NCBI GenBank assembly: GCA_002328075.1
Contig: DCVT01000018.1
Coordinates: forward strand, 11,310-75,309
DNA length: 64,000 bases
Direction of reading: 5' to 3'
Source of the DNA: Anaerolineales bacterium UBA2181
GTDB lineage: Bacteria > Chloroflexota > Anaerolineae > Promineifilales > UBA4811
Below, one piece after another: positions 34,507-43,380 of the stretch. Numbering within the stretch: the first letter of the stretch is position 1; each line of letters starts with the position of its first letter. The position numbers were made by a program, and so were the translations under genes. Below the pieces are notes generated by a model, which saw only the letters and a list, made by a program, of their open reading frames with translations, made no database searches and was not told where the DNA came from.

Positions 34507-35716
34507 AAGCTTTCGCACTGCAGTCGAGAGCCTGCAAACCAACAAGCTGCGGGCCGGTCTGACGATGTTGGGCGTGATCATCGGCGTGGCGGCGGTGATT
34601 GCGCTCCTATCGGTGGGAAACGGCGTCAACGCAGCGGTCGAGGAGCAGGTGCGCGCGATAGGCTCCAACCTGATCACCGTGCTCACCGACTCGGAAAAGA
34701 GCGGCGGCTATCCTGCCCTTTCGCTGGCGGATGTCAATGCGCTAGCCGACCCCTACAACGCGCCGGCGGTGGTCCAAGTTGCGGCTATGTTGCAGGGATC
34801 GGCCCAGGTGACGTTCGGCGGCCGCGAAAAGGCCGCAGCGATCAATGGCGTCACCGCCAACTATCTGGATGTCCGCAACCAAAAGCTGGCGTTCGGCAGT
34901 GATTTCACCATCGCCGATATCGACAACCAGGCCCGGGTGGCGATTCTGGGTTGGGAAGTGCACCAAAAGCTCTTCCCGGATGACGAATACCCGATTGGAG
35001 AGACGGTCAAAATCCGCGGCACATCCTATCAGGTGATCGGTGTGCTGAAGAGCCAGGGGGCGATGGGATTCGCCAGCGCCGATGACCAGGTGTATGTCCC
35101 CATCACCACTGCTCAGGTTCGGCTGTTTCCCCGGCGCACGCGTGACGGCGCGCGCGCGGTCGGCGCCATCATGGTACAGGCCGTGAGTGAGGATCAGATG
35201 GATCTGGCCTCCGAGCAAATCCGCAGCATCCTGCGGGAGCAGCACGGCATTGCCTATCAGGCGGACGACGACTTTACCATTCTCAGCCAGAAAGAGATCC
35301 TGGAGGTTTTTGGCGTCCTGACCGGTGTGCTCACCATCTTTCTCGGATCCATCGCCGGCATTTCGCTGGTGGTCGGCGGTATCGGGATCATGAACATCAT
35401 GTTGGTGAGCGTCACCGAGCGGACGCGGGAGATCGGAATCCGCAAGGCGGTGGGGGCGCTGCGGCGCGACATTCTGGCCCAGTTCCTCATCGAATCCCTG
35501 GTGTTGGGGCTCAGTGGCGGTGCGTTGGGAGTCGTGCTGGGGGCAACTACCGCGGCCGTGATCGACCGGCTCTCGGCCGATCTGACTCCGGTGCTGGATG
35601 TCGGCACCGTCGCCATGGCCACCGGATTTGCCGCCGGCGTCGGGCTGATCTTTGGCATCTACCCTGCCTGGCGCGCCGCCAGCCTACGGCCCATCGAGGC
35701 GCTCCGCTACGAGTGA
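34493..35716 (+). CDS. ABC transporter permease with MacB-PCD domain (FtsX-like)
   Basis: 407 residues. Starts with SFRTAVESLQTNKLRAGLTM, the classic MacB N-terminal helix, then a large extracytoplasmic MacB_PCD domain (~residues 50-270), and three C-terminal membrane segments with ISLVVGGIGIMNIMLVSVTE and the FtsX motif. Completes a MacA-MacB-type exporter with the two preceding genes. The 14-nt overlap with the ATPase gene indicates coupled translation. Substrate cannot be told; the giant secreted proteases next door are large S8 enzymes that should use Sec, not this exporter. Confidence 0.92.
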   Translation: MDLTESFRTAVESLQTNKLRAGLTMLGVIIGVAAVIALLSVGNGVNAAVEEQVRAIGSNLITVLTDSEKSGGYPALSLADVNALADPYNAPAVVQVAAMLQGSAQVTFGGREKAAAINGVTANYLDVRNQKLAFGSDFTIADIDNQARVAILGWEVHQKLFPDDEYPIGETVKIRGTSYQVIGVLKSQGAMGFASADDQVYVPITTAQVRLFPRRTRDGARAVGAIMVQAVSEDQMDLASEQIRSILREQHGIAYQADDDFTILSQKEILEVFGVLTGVLTIFLGSIAGISLVVGGIGIMNIMLVSVTERTREIGIRKAVGALRRDILAQFLIESLVLGLSGGALGVVLGATTAAVIDRLSADLTPVLDVGTVAMATGFAAGVGLIFGIYPAWRAASLRPIEALRYE

Positions 35717-36274
35717 TCCGCCCCCGTCAGCCCGGTCGGCTGGGTCTGGAGCCCGCGATTCTCCTGTCCGGCCGATGGCGCCTGTCTTTAGGGAGCAAAC
35801 GGCTCACCTGGACGCTGATCCTGGCGATCCGGTTGTCTGGGACAGGTGGACTGGCCAAATGGGTTGCGCGCTTGACCGTTTTTGGTGTACAATACGGTAG
35901 CAAAGTTGGCGCCGCGAAGGGGCGTCCGATAGGCCCGTTTGTTGCCGGTTTCATTGCCTGGTGTGCAGCAGGCCGCAGAGTCATGAATCTGAACCGGCGG
36001 CTTATATCCGGCGGCAGCAGAAACGTTGTCTGGGAGTCAATGACGGTGTCGGAGCGTGCGGTTCACCGCTGCCTTGGGCGCTTGAGTGCCGCATTGGTTC
36101 CTGCCAACCGATTTCATCCAGCCGCCTGGCCCTGTGATGGGGGTGTGTCTTTTCGTTTGGTTGCAGCCGAGTCGCCGTTGCGTGGTTGTGAGGGAAAGGA
36201 GGGCGCGTAGCTGAACATTGAACTCTGTGGGGTGTCACGGTCTGTTTCCGACTTTTCTATCAAGGAGAGACTGC
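35717..36274 (+). promoter_or_regulatory. 558-bp gene-free gap with a promoter and long leader for the first subtilase
   Basis: TTGCGC (35864-35869), 18-nt spacer, TACAAT (35888-35893) would start transcription about 375 nt before the protease ATG. The long leader has no clear gene; an open frame of 165 codons crossing it lacks any recognisable feature. An AAGGAGG at about 36199 is followed by a stop codon, not a start. I see no obvious riboswitch. Confidence 0.4.
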
Positions 36275-39200
36275 ATGAGAACTAAACCATTCAAACTATT
36301 TTCGCTGGTCATGGCGTTTGTGCTGCTGGTCCCGATGGTGGTGACGGCTCAGACACCGAACGAACGGGCACCGGAAGCGGCGCAAGCCGACGTGACCGCC
36401 AAGCGGGCGCCTGTGCCCGCCGAGCCGACCAAGGAGGAGGTTGCCAGCCAGCCGGCCCCGCAGGTCCAGGTCGAAGAGCCGGCTGCCAAACGCACCTACC
36501 AGGATGTTTCGGCCAAACTGGATTCCTACCTGCAGAATAAGCTGCAGGGCCTGGGACTGATCCAGCCGGTTCCGCAGGGCACCCCGGCAGCCGCCGTGGC
36601 CGGCGAACCCATTCTGGTCAACATTGTGGCGGCGTTTCAGGAAAAAGCTGGCCAGGAGAGTTTGGTCGACAAGATCCGGCCTTATTTCGTGGACGGCAAG
36701 CTGTATGTGGAGCCTGCGCATCCCAAGGAAGACCTGGGTCTGCGGTTGATGGCCGGGGTCATTCTGCCGTCCAATCTGGTCAAGGTCGCGTCCTTTGACG
36801 CGGTCAAGATGATCTACTCCACCGAAATCCAGCGCGCCGAGCCGGACGTCTACCCGGCGGATGCTGCCCCGGAGTCGGTGGTCTTTGGACCGGATGACTG
36901 GGCCAAGCTGCGCGACAAAGCGGCCGAAACCCGCGGCGCCGACATCCCCTGGAGCGACGCCAAGGCATTTGGCGACGGTCGTGATCCGGTCGGCGTCGAT
37001 GACTGGTTCGAGGCCAGCGTTGACGGCCCGCACAAGGCAGAAGCTGCCTGGAACCGCGGCTTTACCGGCGAGGGGGTCAACATCTCGGTGATCGACGATG
37101 GTGTGGACTTTGCCCACCCGGACCTGATGGGCACCCACAAGATCTACGAGGGCAATGACTACTGGGATCCCTATTCGCCGTCTCCCTATAACGGCTGGCC
37201 CTACATCATGGATCCCTTTACCATGCGGGCCTACTTTTACGAGACCTACTTTGGGTCCGCGGCTCCGGCATATATCTCTCAGAGCTTTGGCGGCACCACC
37301 TACATGGACACCAGCTACACCCCGTCGCTGACCCAGTGTGGGCCCGCCATGTTGTGCTTTCATTACACGCCCTGGATCGATTATGGCACTCGCGGGTATC
37401 AGCACACCTACGTCATTAACCCGACCATGACCAAGAGCGGCGTGGTCCACGTGGGCACCCACACCGACGAAAGTCTGCGGGACTATGTCTGGGGAGAAAA
37501 GGTGGCGGTCCTGGTGACCGATCCCAACGTGGCGGGGGTCTATGACACCGTGTACGTGGACCTGGACGACGACTATGACTTTCGCGATGAAAAGCCGGTG
37601 ACCAAGGCGGACCTGGCGAATCTGGCTGCCACCTACAACAACCCGGTGGCCTATCGGGACATGACCGACGACGGCAAGGCCGATCTTTCCGGCGGCTTGC
37701 TCTACTTTATCGCCGACGGCGAACTCTATCCGCCCGCCTTTGAGTGGCTGTATGCACCCAATTTGATGGGCATGGAGCCGCCGGGCAACGGCGACCTGAT
37801 CGCGATGCACGGTCCATGGGACAGCGGTTACAGCCATGGCACCAACTGCGCCTCCAACGCCGTCTCCAACGGCGTCGCCGACGGCATGCTGCCTGCGTTC
37901 CAGAACCTGGACGGCACGGGCAAACCGAGCGGCGCGGTCAAGGGAATGGCGCCGGATGCCGGCCTGGTGGCGATGAACAACGGCTGGTACTACTCGGGCT
38001 ACCTCAACGCCCGCGATGCGTACATGCTGGCCGCCCTCGGGTATGACGGCGTTGACCAGTATGGCTGGCACTGGTGGTACGGCGAAGATTTCGAGGATAG
38101 CGACACCATCGTGGCAACCTCCAACTCCTATGGCTTTAGCGAGGAGTTCAACGACGGGTTCGACTATACCGGTCAATTCGTCGTTCAGGTACAGCGGTGG
38201 TTCGGTCAGTACCTCCAGTTCCTGTTCTCAACCGGCAACGGCGCCCCGGGGTATGGCACGGTGGCACCGCCCAGCCCGGCGCTGGGCATTGCCGTCGGCG
38301 CGTCCACCGAGTACGGCTCCACCGGGTGGGACACCATCACCAACACCGACCAGATCATGTTCAACGACGTGGCTGCCTTTTCCAACGCCGGGCCGGGCGC
38401 CCGGGGCGGCGCCGGGGTGGACGTGTTGGCCGGTGGCGCGTATGCGGCCGGATCGGAAGAGTTGAACTACTACTCGCCGGGCATGTACGGCATCCTGGAC
38501 GGCAACGTCTCCTGGGACGACTGGGGCGGCACCAGCCGGTCCGCGCCCACCGCTCTGGGAGTGTACGCCCTGATGGCGCAGGCCTACAAGGCCAATCACG
38601 AACAGTGGCCGACCCACGAGGTGGGCAAGGCGCTCTTTATGTCCAGCGCGACCGACATCAACTATGACGTCTTTAAGCAGGGCGCCGGCTCGGTCAACGC
38701 CGACATCGCCACCCTGGTGGCCAGCGGCGAATACGGCGTCTATATGGGGGCGGATTCCGCCAGCTGGGATCCCGGCGATTTTCGCGGGGTGGATTACCCG
38801 GGGTTTGCCCACGTGGTGTACCCCGGGGACACGTGGAGCAAAGAGTTCACCATCGTCAACGACAGCCAGGAATACGTCTATGTGGATGTCCAGGACTCCT
38901 ATCTCCAGTTGATCCACACGGCCGAGTTGTCGCTGACCGTCACGCCGGCGATGAAGGCCGCCGAAACCGCCGACAACTTTTACAAGGCGTTCGACTACTT
39001 TATCCCCATCACGGCCACATTGGGCCATAATGACGCCTGGTACAACGTGCCGATTCCAGAGGGCACCGACCTGATGGTGGTCCGCCAGATCTTCCCGTTC
39101 AACGAGTTCGATCGGAACGGCGACAACGTCTGGGACGCACGGTACTACCTGATGGTCTACAACTGGAAGGACCAGGACGACGACGGATTGGTGTGGGATG

Positions 39201-42200
39201 ACAAGAACAGCAACGGGGTGGTCAACTTCCGCAACGGCCCCTCTCTGGGAACCAGCGGTCTCAAGGCCTCACCCGAGCTGTTGTGGGATCACCCGGACAC
39301 CGAACTGGATCGCTGGGAGTATGGCCGGTTTGGCTACAACCGCCCGGTGTCCAACAACAACGAGCTGACGATCCGCGACCCGTTGGAGCGGATGCACGAC
39401 GGCCTCTTTATCGGCCTGCGCCACCTTTACACCTCCCGGACCGCCAACATCCCCACCCACCTGCAGTACCGGATCGAGTTCTACCAGAAGGCGGACGTTC
39501 CCTGGCTCTCGGTGGGTGAGAACAATGGGCGTGTTCCGGCCGGCGAATGGGGTAGTTTCGTGGGCCGGGTCGACGTCCCGGAGGACATGCCGGCCGGCGT
39601 GTACGAGGCAGCCTTTGAGGTTCTGGTGCGCCCGGCTGATGGAGGCGAATTGCCGGTCAAGAACTCGGTCGAGTATCCCGAGTACACCATCGTGGTGCCG
39701 GTGGTCATGAACGTCGCGGCCAACCTGGAGGCGCTGCTGGAGGGCGGTACCCTGGGCGGATACCAGGCTTACGACTATGACGCCGACCAGATGTACAACA
39801 ACGGCGCGGTGCGGGGCTACTTTATGTGGGACTGGCGGGCCGAATCGGGTGACGGCCGGTTCTACTACATGGACCTGGACAACACCCCCGCCTTCCAGCC
39901 GTTGATGGAGATCGAGAGCTTTGAGGGCGAGGTCTTCCCACCGGATGGCTGGCACGAATTCCAGACCGGCGATGCGGTCTATGGCTGGCAGCTCGGCATC
40001 GGCTTAGGGAGCAGTGGGGAGCAATGCGCCTGGCACGATGATGAAAACACGGCGGTGGGCTCCAAGTCCTGGCTGGTCATGCCGAGGATTGAGGTGCCGG
40101 ACGAGGGACTCACCGAGCTCCGCTTCTGGCACGCCACCGGTTGGGCGACATACATGGAAAAGCAGGCGATCCGGGTGACCACCGCCGCCGACCCGAACCC
40201 GGTCGGGGCAACTTATACCGAGATCTGGAGCGCCGTGAACCCCGTCAGCTATTGGACCGAGGCCAAGGTTGACCTCAGCGCCTACGCGGGTCAAGAGATC
40301 TCTATCGCCTTCTACTATGAAGGCGACTGGGCATCCGAATGGTACATCGACGATGTCGGCCTGTACGGCGTCGGGTATCCCTACGACCCCACCGCGCACG
40401 TGTTGGTGCGGGACGTCTGGGATGACGTTGCGCCGCACACCGACATTGACACCATCGTCTTTGGCCCGTCGACCAATGCGCTGGGCAACTCTACCTTTGG
40501 CGTCTGGTCGGGCAGCTTTGTCGACTCCAGCTTTTTCGGCCCCTACCCGCTCAATATCGTCGGGCGGAGCGCGGATGACCGCGCCGGGAGCTCGATCTGG
40601 CGCTTTAACACCACCAGTGGCGGCGCCGAAGAGTGGGTCTCGTTCCCGCTCGAGGATGGGTTGCACGAGGTCTTTGAGCACAACATCCTCTTTGAGGGAG
40701 ACAAGTTCGACGTCGTCTTTACCAAGACGCTGGGTTTGCTGACCGAGGATGTCCATATCATCGAGGTCGAGACCTACGCCGATCAAGGGGTGGCGGGCGA
40801 GATCAACCTCGAATCCACCATGGACCTCAACGGACTGGTGGTGGAAGCGTACCTGGGCGATCTGACCCACTACAGCTGGGCCAACCAGCCCATCGCGTTC
40901 GTCAACTCGAACACCATCGAATGGACCAACGTGTTCCAGGTGAGCGACGGCGTCAGCATCGAGGCCTGGACCAGCAGCTCCACCATCGCCGACCTTGACC
41001 TCTACCTGTTCTTCTGGACCGGGACCACGTGGTCGCAACGCGCCTACTCGGCCGGGGCGGACTCTAACGAGCACATCTTTGTGGCCAATCCGGCCGACGG
41101 ATTCTGGCTGGTGGGGATCAACAACTGGTCCGGACCGGCCGGGACCTTTAACCTGGATGTGATGGTCGCGTCCAAGGTGCCCGGCATCACCGTCACGGGC
41201 GTGCCCGAGGGACCCATCTCGGCCAACACCCCCATCAAACTGACGGTGCACTTTGACTATCCCATGCAGCCGGGAATGACCTACCCCGGGTCGGTGATCA
41301 TCGGCGTGCCTGAAGCCCCCGCGCTCAAGGTGGTGCCGGTGAACATCACCAAGCTGGCAGCCTCAGGCGCCGTCGTCAAGACGGTGGACCTGGAAATCAC
41401 CTACCCGAACCAGTTTCTGCGCTACACGGTCGACCTGTACAACTTTGACGGGGCGGACCAGATCTGGGAGTTCGTGGATGCGCTTCCCTCCACCGTCGAC
41501 CTGGTCGATTTCAGCATGACCAAGCGCTGCTGGGTCAATCCGGGCACGCCCTATGACACCGTCGTGCTCGCCGAGACCTTTGACACGGTCACGGCGCCGG
41601 CGCTTCCTCCCGGGTGGGGCGTGACGATCGTCGTCGACCCCGGCACAGATCCGGCCTGGCAGACCAGGAATGGGACCCGGTATCCCTCAGGTTACGCCAG
41701 CCACAGCCTGCCCAACCTGGCCTTCTTCAATTCCTTCTCCGTAAGCAGCACCGGCTCCGGGCGGCTCCACCGCACCACCGGGCTGGACCTCACCGGGTCC
41801 GGAGGCGCCCTGGTCACGTTCTGGATGTTCCACGACACCGGCTATAGCAGCAGCCAAGACCGCGTGCAGGTGCAGGTCTCGGTCGACGGAGGTGTCAATT
41901 GGGTGAACGCCGGTGATCCGGTGGCCCGCTACGGGACCTTGGGTTGGGCAGAGCACTCGGTCGAGGTGGACCTTTCGCCCTTTGCCGACCTGAGCAATGT
42001 GCGCTTTGCTTTCCTGGGCATCAGTGGGTACGGCAATGACTGCCACATCGACGATGTGACCATCGCCGTTGCGCCCGCGTACTGCATGCCGGATCCGATC
42101 TACGATCCGATTGAGCACGAACTGACCTATGAGGGTCCCCTGCCGGCGTCGGGGATCGGTGCGGCGGGTGAAGGGTTCGAGGCCGGCAAGATGCCGCCCG

Positions 42201-43240
42201 CCGGGTGGGCGCTGGTGCAGAACAACCCCAACGAGACCTGGCAAGTCGACACCTTCAGCCCCCACTCCGGAACCTACTATGCTACCTGTCTGTATGACGA
42301 AGCGCTGCTACTGCAGAACGAGTGGATGCTCAGCCCGGTGTTGGAGGGGTTGACGGGCGGCGAGGCGGTCAGCCTGTGGTCCATGGGCAGCGTCTACTGG
42401 GGCGTGACCCCCAATGACAACTATGACCTCAACGTCTGGTTGGTGGTGGGCGCTCCGGGTGGCGCGGACGACGTTCTGCTGGGCAAGGCGGATGACGACT
42501 GGGTGACCAACTGGATCTATGCGGAGAGCAGCTACAACCTGCCCGCCACCCTGCCGGCCGGTGACCTGCGTATCGGCATCCAGTACTATGGGATGGACGG
42601 CGCTCAGGCCGGCGTGGACGATATCGCGCTGCCGGGCGTCTTGTCCTACCAACCCAGCGCCACCATCGACATGCTGGTTTATGTGCATGGCGGTCTGGCG
42701 GCCGGGACTCAGATTGTCAACCGGGCCACGCTCGAGACCACCCACCTGATGCCGGCGCCGTTGGGCGCTCAGGTGGAAACACTGCACGCGCAAGCGGTCA
42801 GCGTCATCGGCGACGGGCCCAACCTGGTGACTTCGTACAAGACCGCTCCGGACATGGCGCAGGCGGGTGATATCCTGAGGTACCAGGTGCACATCGTCAA
42901 CACCGGATCCGCTGCGGCCTGGGTCACGCTGAACGACCCGATTCCCGATGGGGCGACGCTGTACGACTGGGACAGCCCGCCGCCGTTCACGTTCTGGCCT
43001 AACCCGGATGGAAGCATGGGGTGGTCCGGCCTGGTGGGGCCGGGTGACCACATGGTGTTCACCTTCTGGGTACGGCTGGACGACGACATGGCACTGTGGG
43101 AAGAGCTGGTGGAGAACGTTGCCACCATCAGTTGGGCGGCGGGACCGGACGGACTCTGGCCGGCCGGATCGATGGAGCTCAGCGCGGTGACCCGCGTGGT
43201 CGCGCCGTACTGGCTCTATCTGCCGGCGGTCCACAAGTAG
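36275..43240 (+). CDS. Giant secreted S8 subtilase with adhesin-like modules
   Basis: 2321 residues. ATG with AAGGAG at 8 nt; Sec signal LFSLVMAFVLLVPMVVTAQ. The catalytic triad is Asp in VIDDGVDF (about residue 274), His in SHGTNCAS (about 521) and Ser in GGTSRSAP (about 754). The roughly 247 residues between Asp and His are far longer than in ordinary subtilases, so an insert domain sits there. After the core come beta-sandwich modules, two MAM/cleaved-adhesin-like segments (SFEGEVFPPDGWHEF and GFEAGKMPPAGWALV), a DUF11-type repeat (VHIVNTGSAAAWVTLNDPIP) and the C-terminal tail WLYLPAVHK. It should be exported and held at the cell surface or released, degrading proteins outside. Probably paired with the second subtilase downstream. 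Confidence 0.9.
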   Translation: MRTKPFKLFSLVMAFVLLVPMVVTAQTPNERAPEAAQADVTAKRAPVPAEPTKEEVASQPAPQVQVEEPAAKRTYQDVSAKLDSYLQNKLQGLGLIQPVPQGTPAAAVAGEPILVNIVAAFQEKAGQESLVDKIRPYFVDGKLYVEPAHPKEDLGLRLMAGVILPSNLVKVASFDAVKMIYSTEIQRAEPDVYPADAAPESVVFGPDDWAKLRDKAAETRGADIPWSDAKAFGDGRDPVGVDDWFEASVDGPHKAEAAWNRGFTGEGVNISVIDDGVDFAHPDLMGTHKIYEGNDYWDPYSPSPYNGWPYIMDPFTMRAYFYETYFGSAAPAYISQSFGGTTYMDTSYTPSLTQCGPAMLCFHYTPWIDYGTRGYQHTYVINPTMTKSGVVHVGTHTDESLRDYVWGEKVAVLVTDPNVAGVYDTVYVDLDDDYDFRDEKPVTKADLANLAATYNNPVAYRDMTDDGKADLSGGLLYFIADGELYPPAFEWLYAPNLMGMEPPGNGDLIAMHGPWDSGYSHGTNCASNAVSNGVADGMLPAFQNLDGTGKPSGAVKGMAPDAGLVAMNNGWYYSGYLNARDAYMLAALGYDGVDQYGWHWWYGEDFEDSDTIVATSNSYGFSEEFNDGFDYTGQFVVQVQRWFGQYLQFLFSTGNGAPGYGTVAPPSPALGIAVGASTEYGSTGWDTITNTDQIMFNDVAAFSNAGPGARGGAGVDVLAGGAYAAGSEELNYYSPGMYGILDGNVSWDDWGGTSRSAPTALGVYALMAQAYKANHEQWPTHEVGKALFMSSATDINYDVFKQGAGSVNADIATLVASGEYGVYMGADSASWDPGDFRGVDYPGFAHVVYPGDTWSKEFTIVNDSQEYVYVDVQDSYLQLIHTAELSLTVTPAMKAAETADNFYKAFDYFIPITATLGHNDAWYNVPIPEGTDLMVVRQIFPFNEFDRNGDNVWDARYYLMVYNWKDQDDDGLVWDDKNSNGVVNFRNGPSLGTSGLKASPELLWDHPDTELDRWEYGRFGYNRPVSNNNELTIRDPLERMHDGLFIGLRHLYTSRTANIPTHLQYRIEFYQKADVPWLSVGENNGRVPAGEWGSFVGRVDVPEDMPAGVYEAAFEVLVRPADGGELPVKNSVEYPEYTIVVPVVMNVAANLEALLEGGTLGGYQAYDYDADQMYNNGAVRGYFMWDWRAESGDGRFYYMDLDNTPAFQPLMEIESFEGEVFPPDGWHEFQTGDAVYGWQLGIGLGSSGEQCAWHDDENTAVGSKSWLVMPRIEVPDEGLTELRFWHATGWATYMEKQAIRVTTAADPNPVGATYTEIWSAVNPVSYWTEAKVDLSAYAGQEISIAFYYEGDWASEWYIDDVGLYGVGYPYDPTAHVLVRDVWDDVAPHTDIDTIVFGPSTNALGNSTFGVWSGSFVDSSFFGPYPLNIVGRSADDRAGSSIWRFNTTSGGAEEWVSFPLEDGLHEVFEHNILFEGDKFDVVFTKTLGLLTEDVHIIEVETYADQGVAGEINLESTMDLNGLVVEAYLGDLTHYSWANQPIAFVNSNTIEWTNVFQVSDGVSIEAWTSSSTIADLDLYLFFWTGTTWSQRAYSAGADSNEHIFVANPADGFWLVGINNWSGPAGTFNLDVMVASKVPGITVTGVPEGPISANTPIKLTVHFDYPMQPGMTYPGSVIIGVPEAPALKVVPVNITKLAASGAVVKTVDLEITYPNQFLRYTVDLYNFDGADQIWEFVDALPSTVDLVDFSMTKRCWVNPGTPYDTVVLAETFDTVTAPALPPGWGVTIVVDPGTDPAWQTRNGTRYPSGYASHSLPNLAFFNSFSVSSTGSGRLHRTTGLDLTGSGGALVTFWMFHDTGYSSSQDRVQVQVSVDGGVNWVNAGDPVARYGTLGWAEHSVEVDLSPFADLSNVRFAFLGISGYGNDCHIDDVTIAVAPAYCMPDPIYDPIEHELTYEGPLPASGIGAAGEGFEAGKMPPAGWALVQNNPNETWQVDTFSPHSGTYYATCLYDEALLLQNEWMLSPVLEGLTGGEAVSLWSMGSVYWGVTPNDNYDLNVWLVVGAPGGADDVLLGKADDDWVTNWIYAESSYNLPATLPAGDLRIGIQYYGMDGAQAGVDDIALPGVLSYQPSATIDMLVYVHGGLAAGTQIVNRATLETTHLMPAPLGAQVETLHAQAVSVIGDGPNLVTSYKTAPDMAQAGDILRYQVHIVNTGSAAAWVTLNDPIPDGATLYDWDSPPPFTFWPNPDGSMGWSGLVGPGDHMVFTFWVRLDDDMALWEELVENVATISWAAGPDGLWPAGSMELSAVTRVVAPYWLYLPAVHK

Positions 43241-43268
43241 CCTTGACCACTGTCGCCTGAGACAAACC

Positions 43269-43299
43269 GGGAGCCCGTGAAGCGCTTTCGCGGGCTCCC
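43269..43299 (+). terminator. Hairpin after the first subtilase
   Basis: GGGAGCCCG (43269-43277) pairs with CGGGCTCCC (43291-43299), with a partly self-complementary loop (GAAGC/CTTTC). No T-tract, so termination is moderate or rho-dependent. Located 29 nt after the stop. Confidence 0.55.
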
Positions 43300-43321
43300 A
43301 TTACCTGTAGATGCGATGTCC

Positions 43322-43350
43322 GCCGGCCGGACCTGCGCGGTCCGGCCGGC
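43322..43350 (+). terminator. Perfect 12-bp hairpin in front of the second subtilase
   Basis: GCCGGCCGGACC (43322-43333), 5-nt loop, GGTCCGGCCGGC (43339-43350). It ends 21 nt before the GGAGG site of the next gene, so it could attenuate or protect the downstream mRNA instead of terminating. A second hairpin lies 23 bp upstream. Confidence 0.5.
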
Positions 43351-43380
43351 CTTTGCGCGCAGGTGACGATTGGAGGTGCG

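Noticed and set aside
35713..36210. Open frame of 165 codons before the first subtilase
   Set aside because: No motif and Arg/Gly/Ser-rich composition of random GC-rich DNA; it crosses the promoter I assign to the protease.
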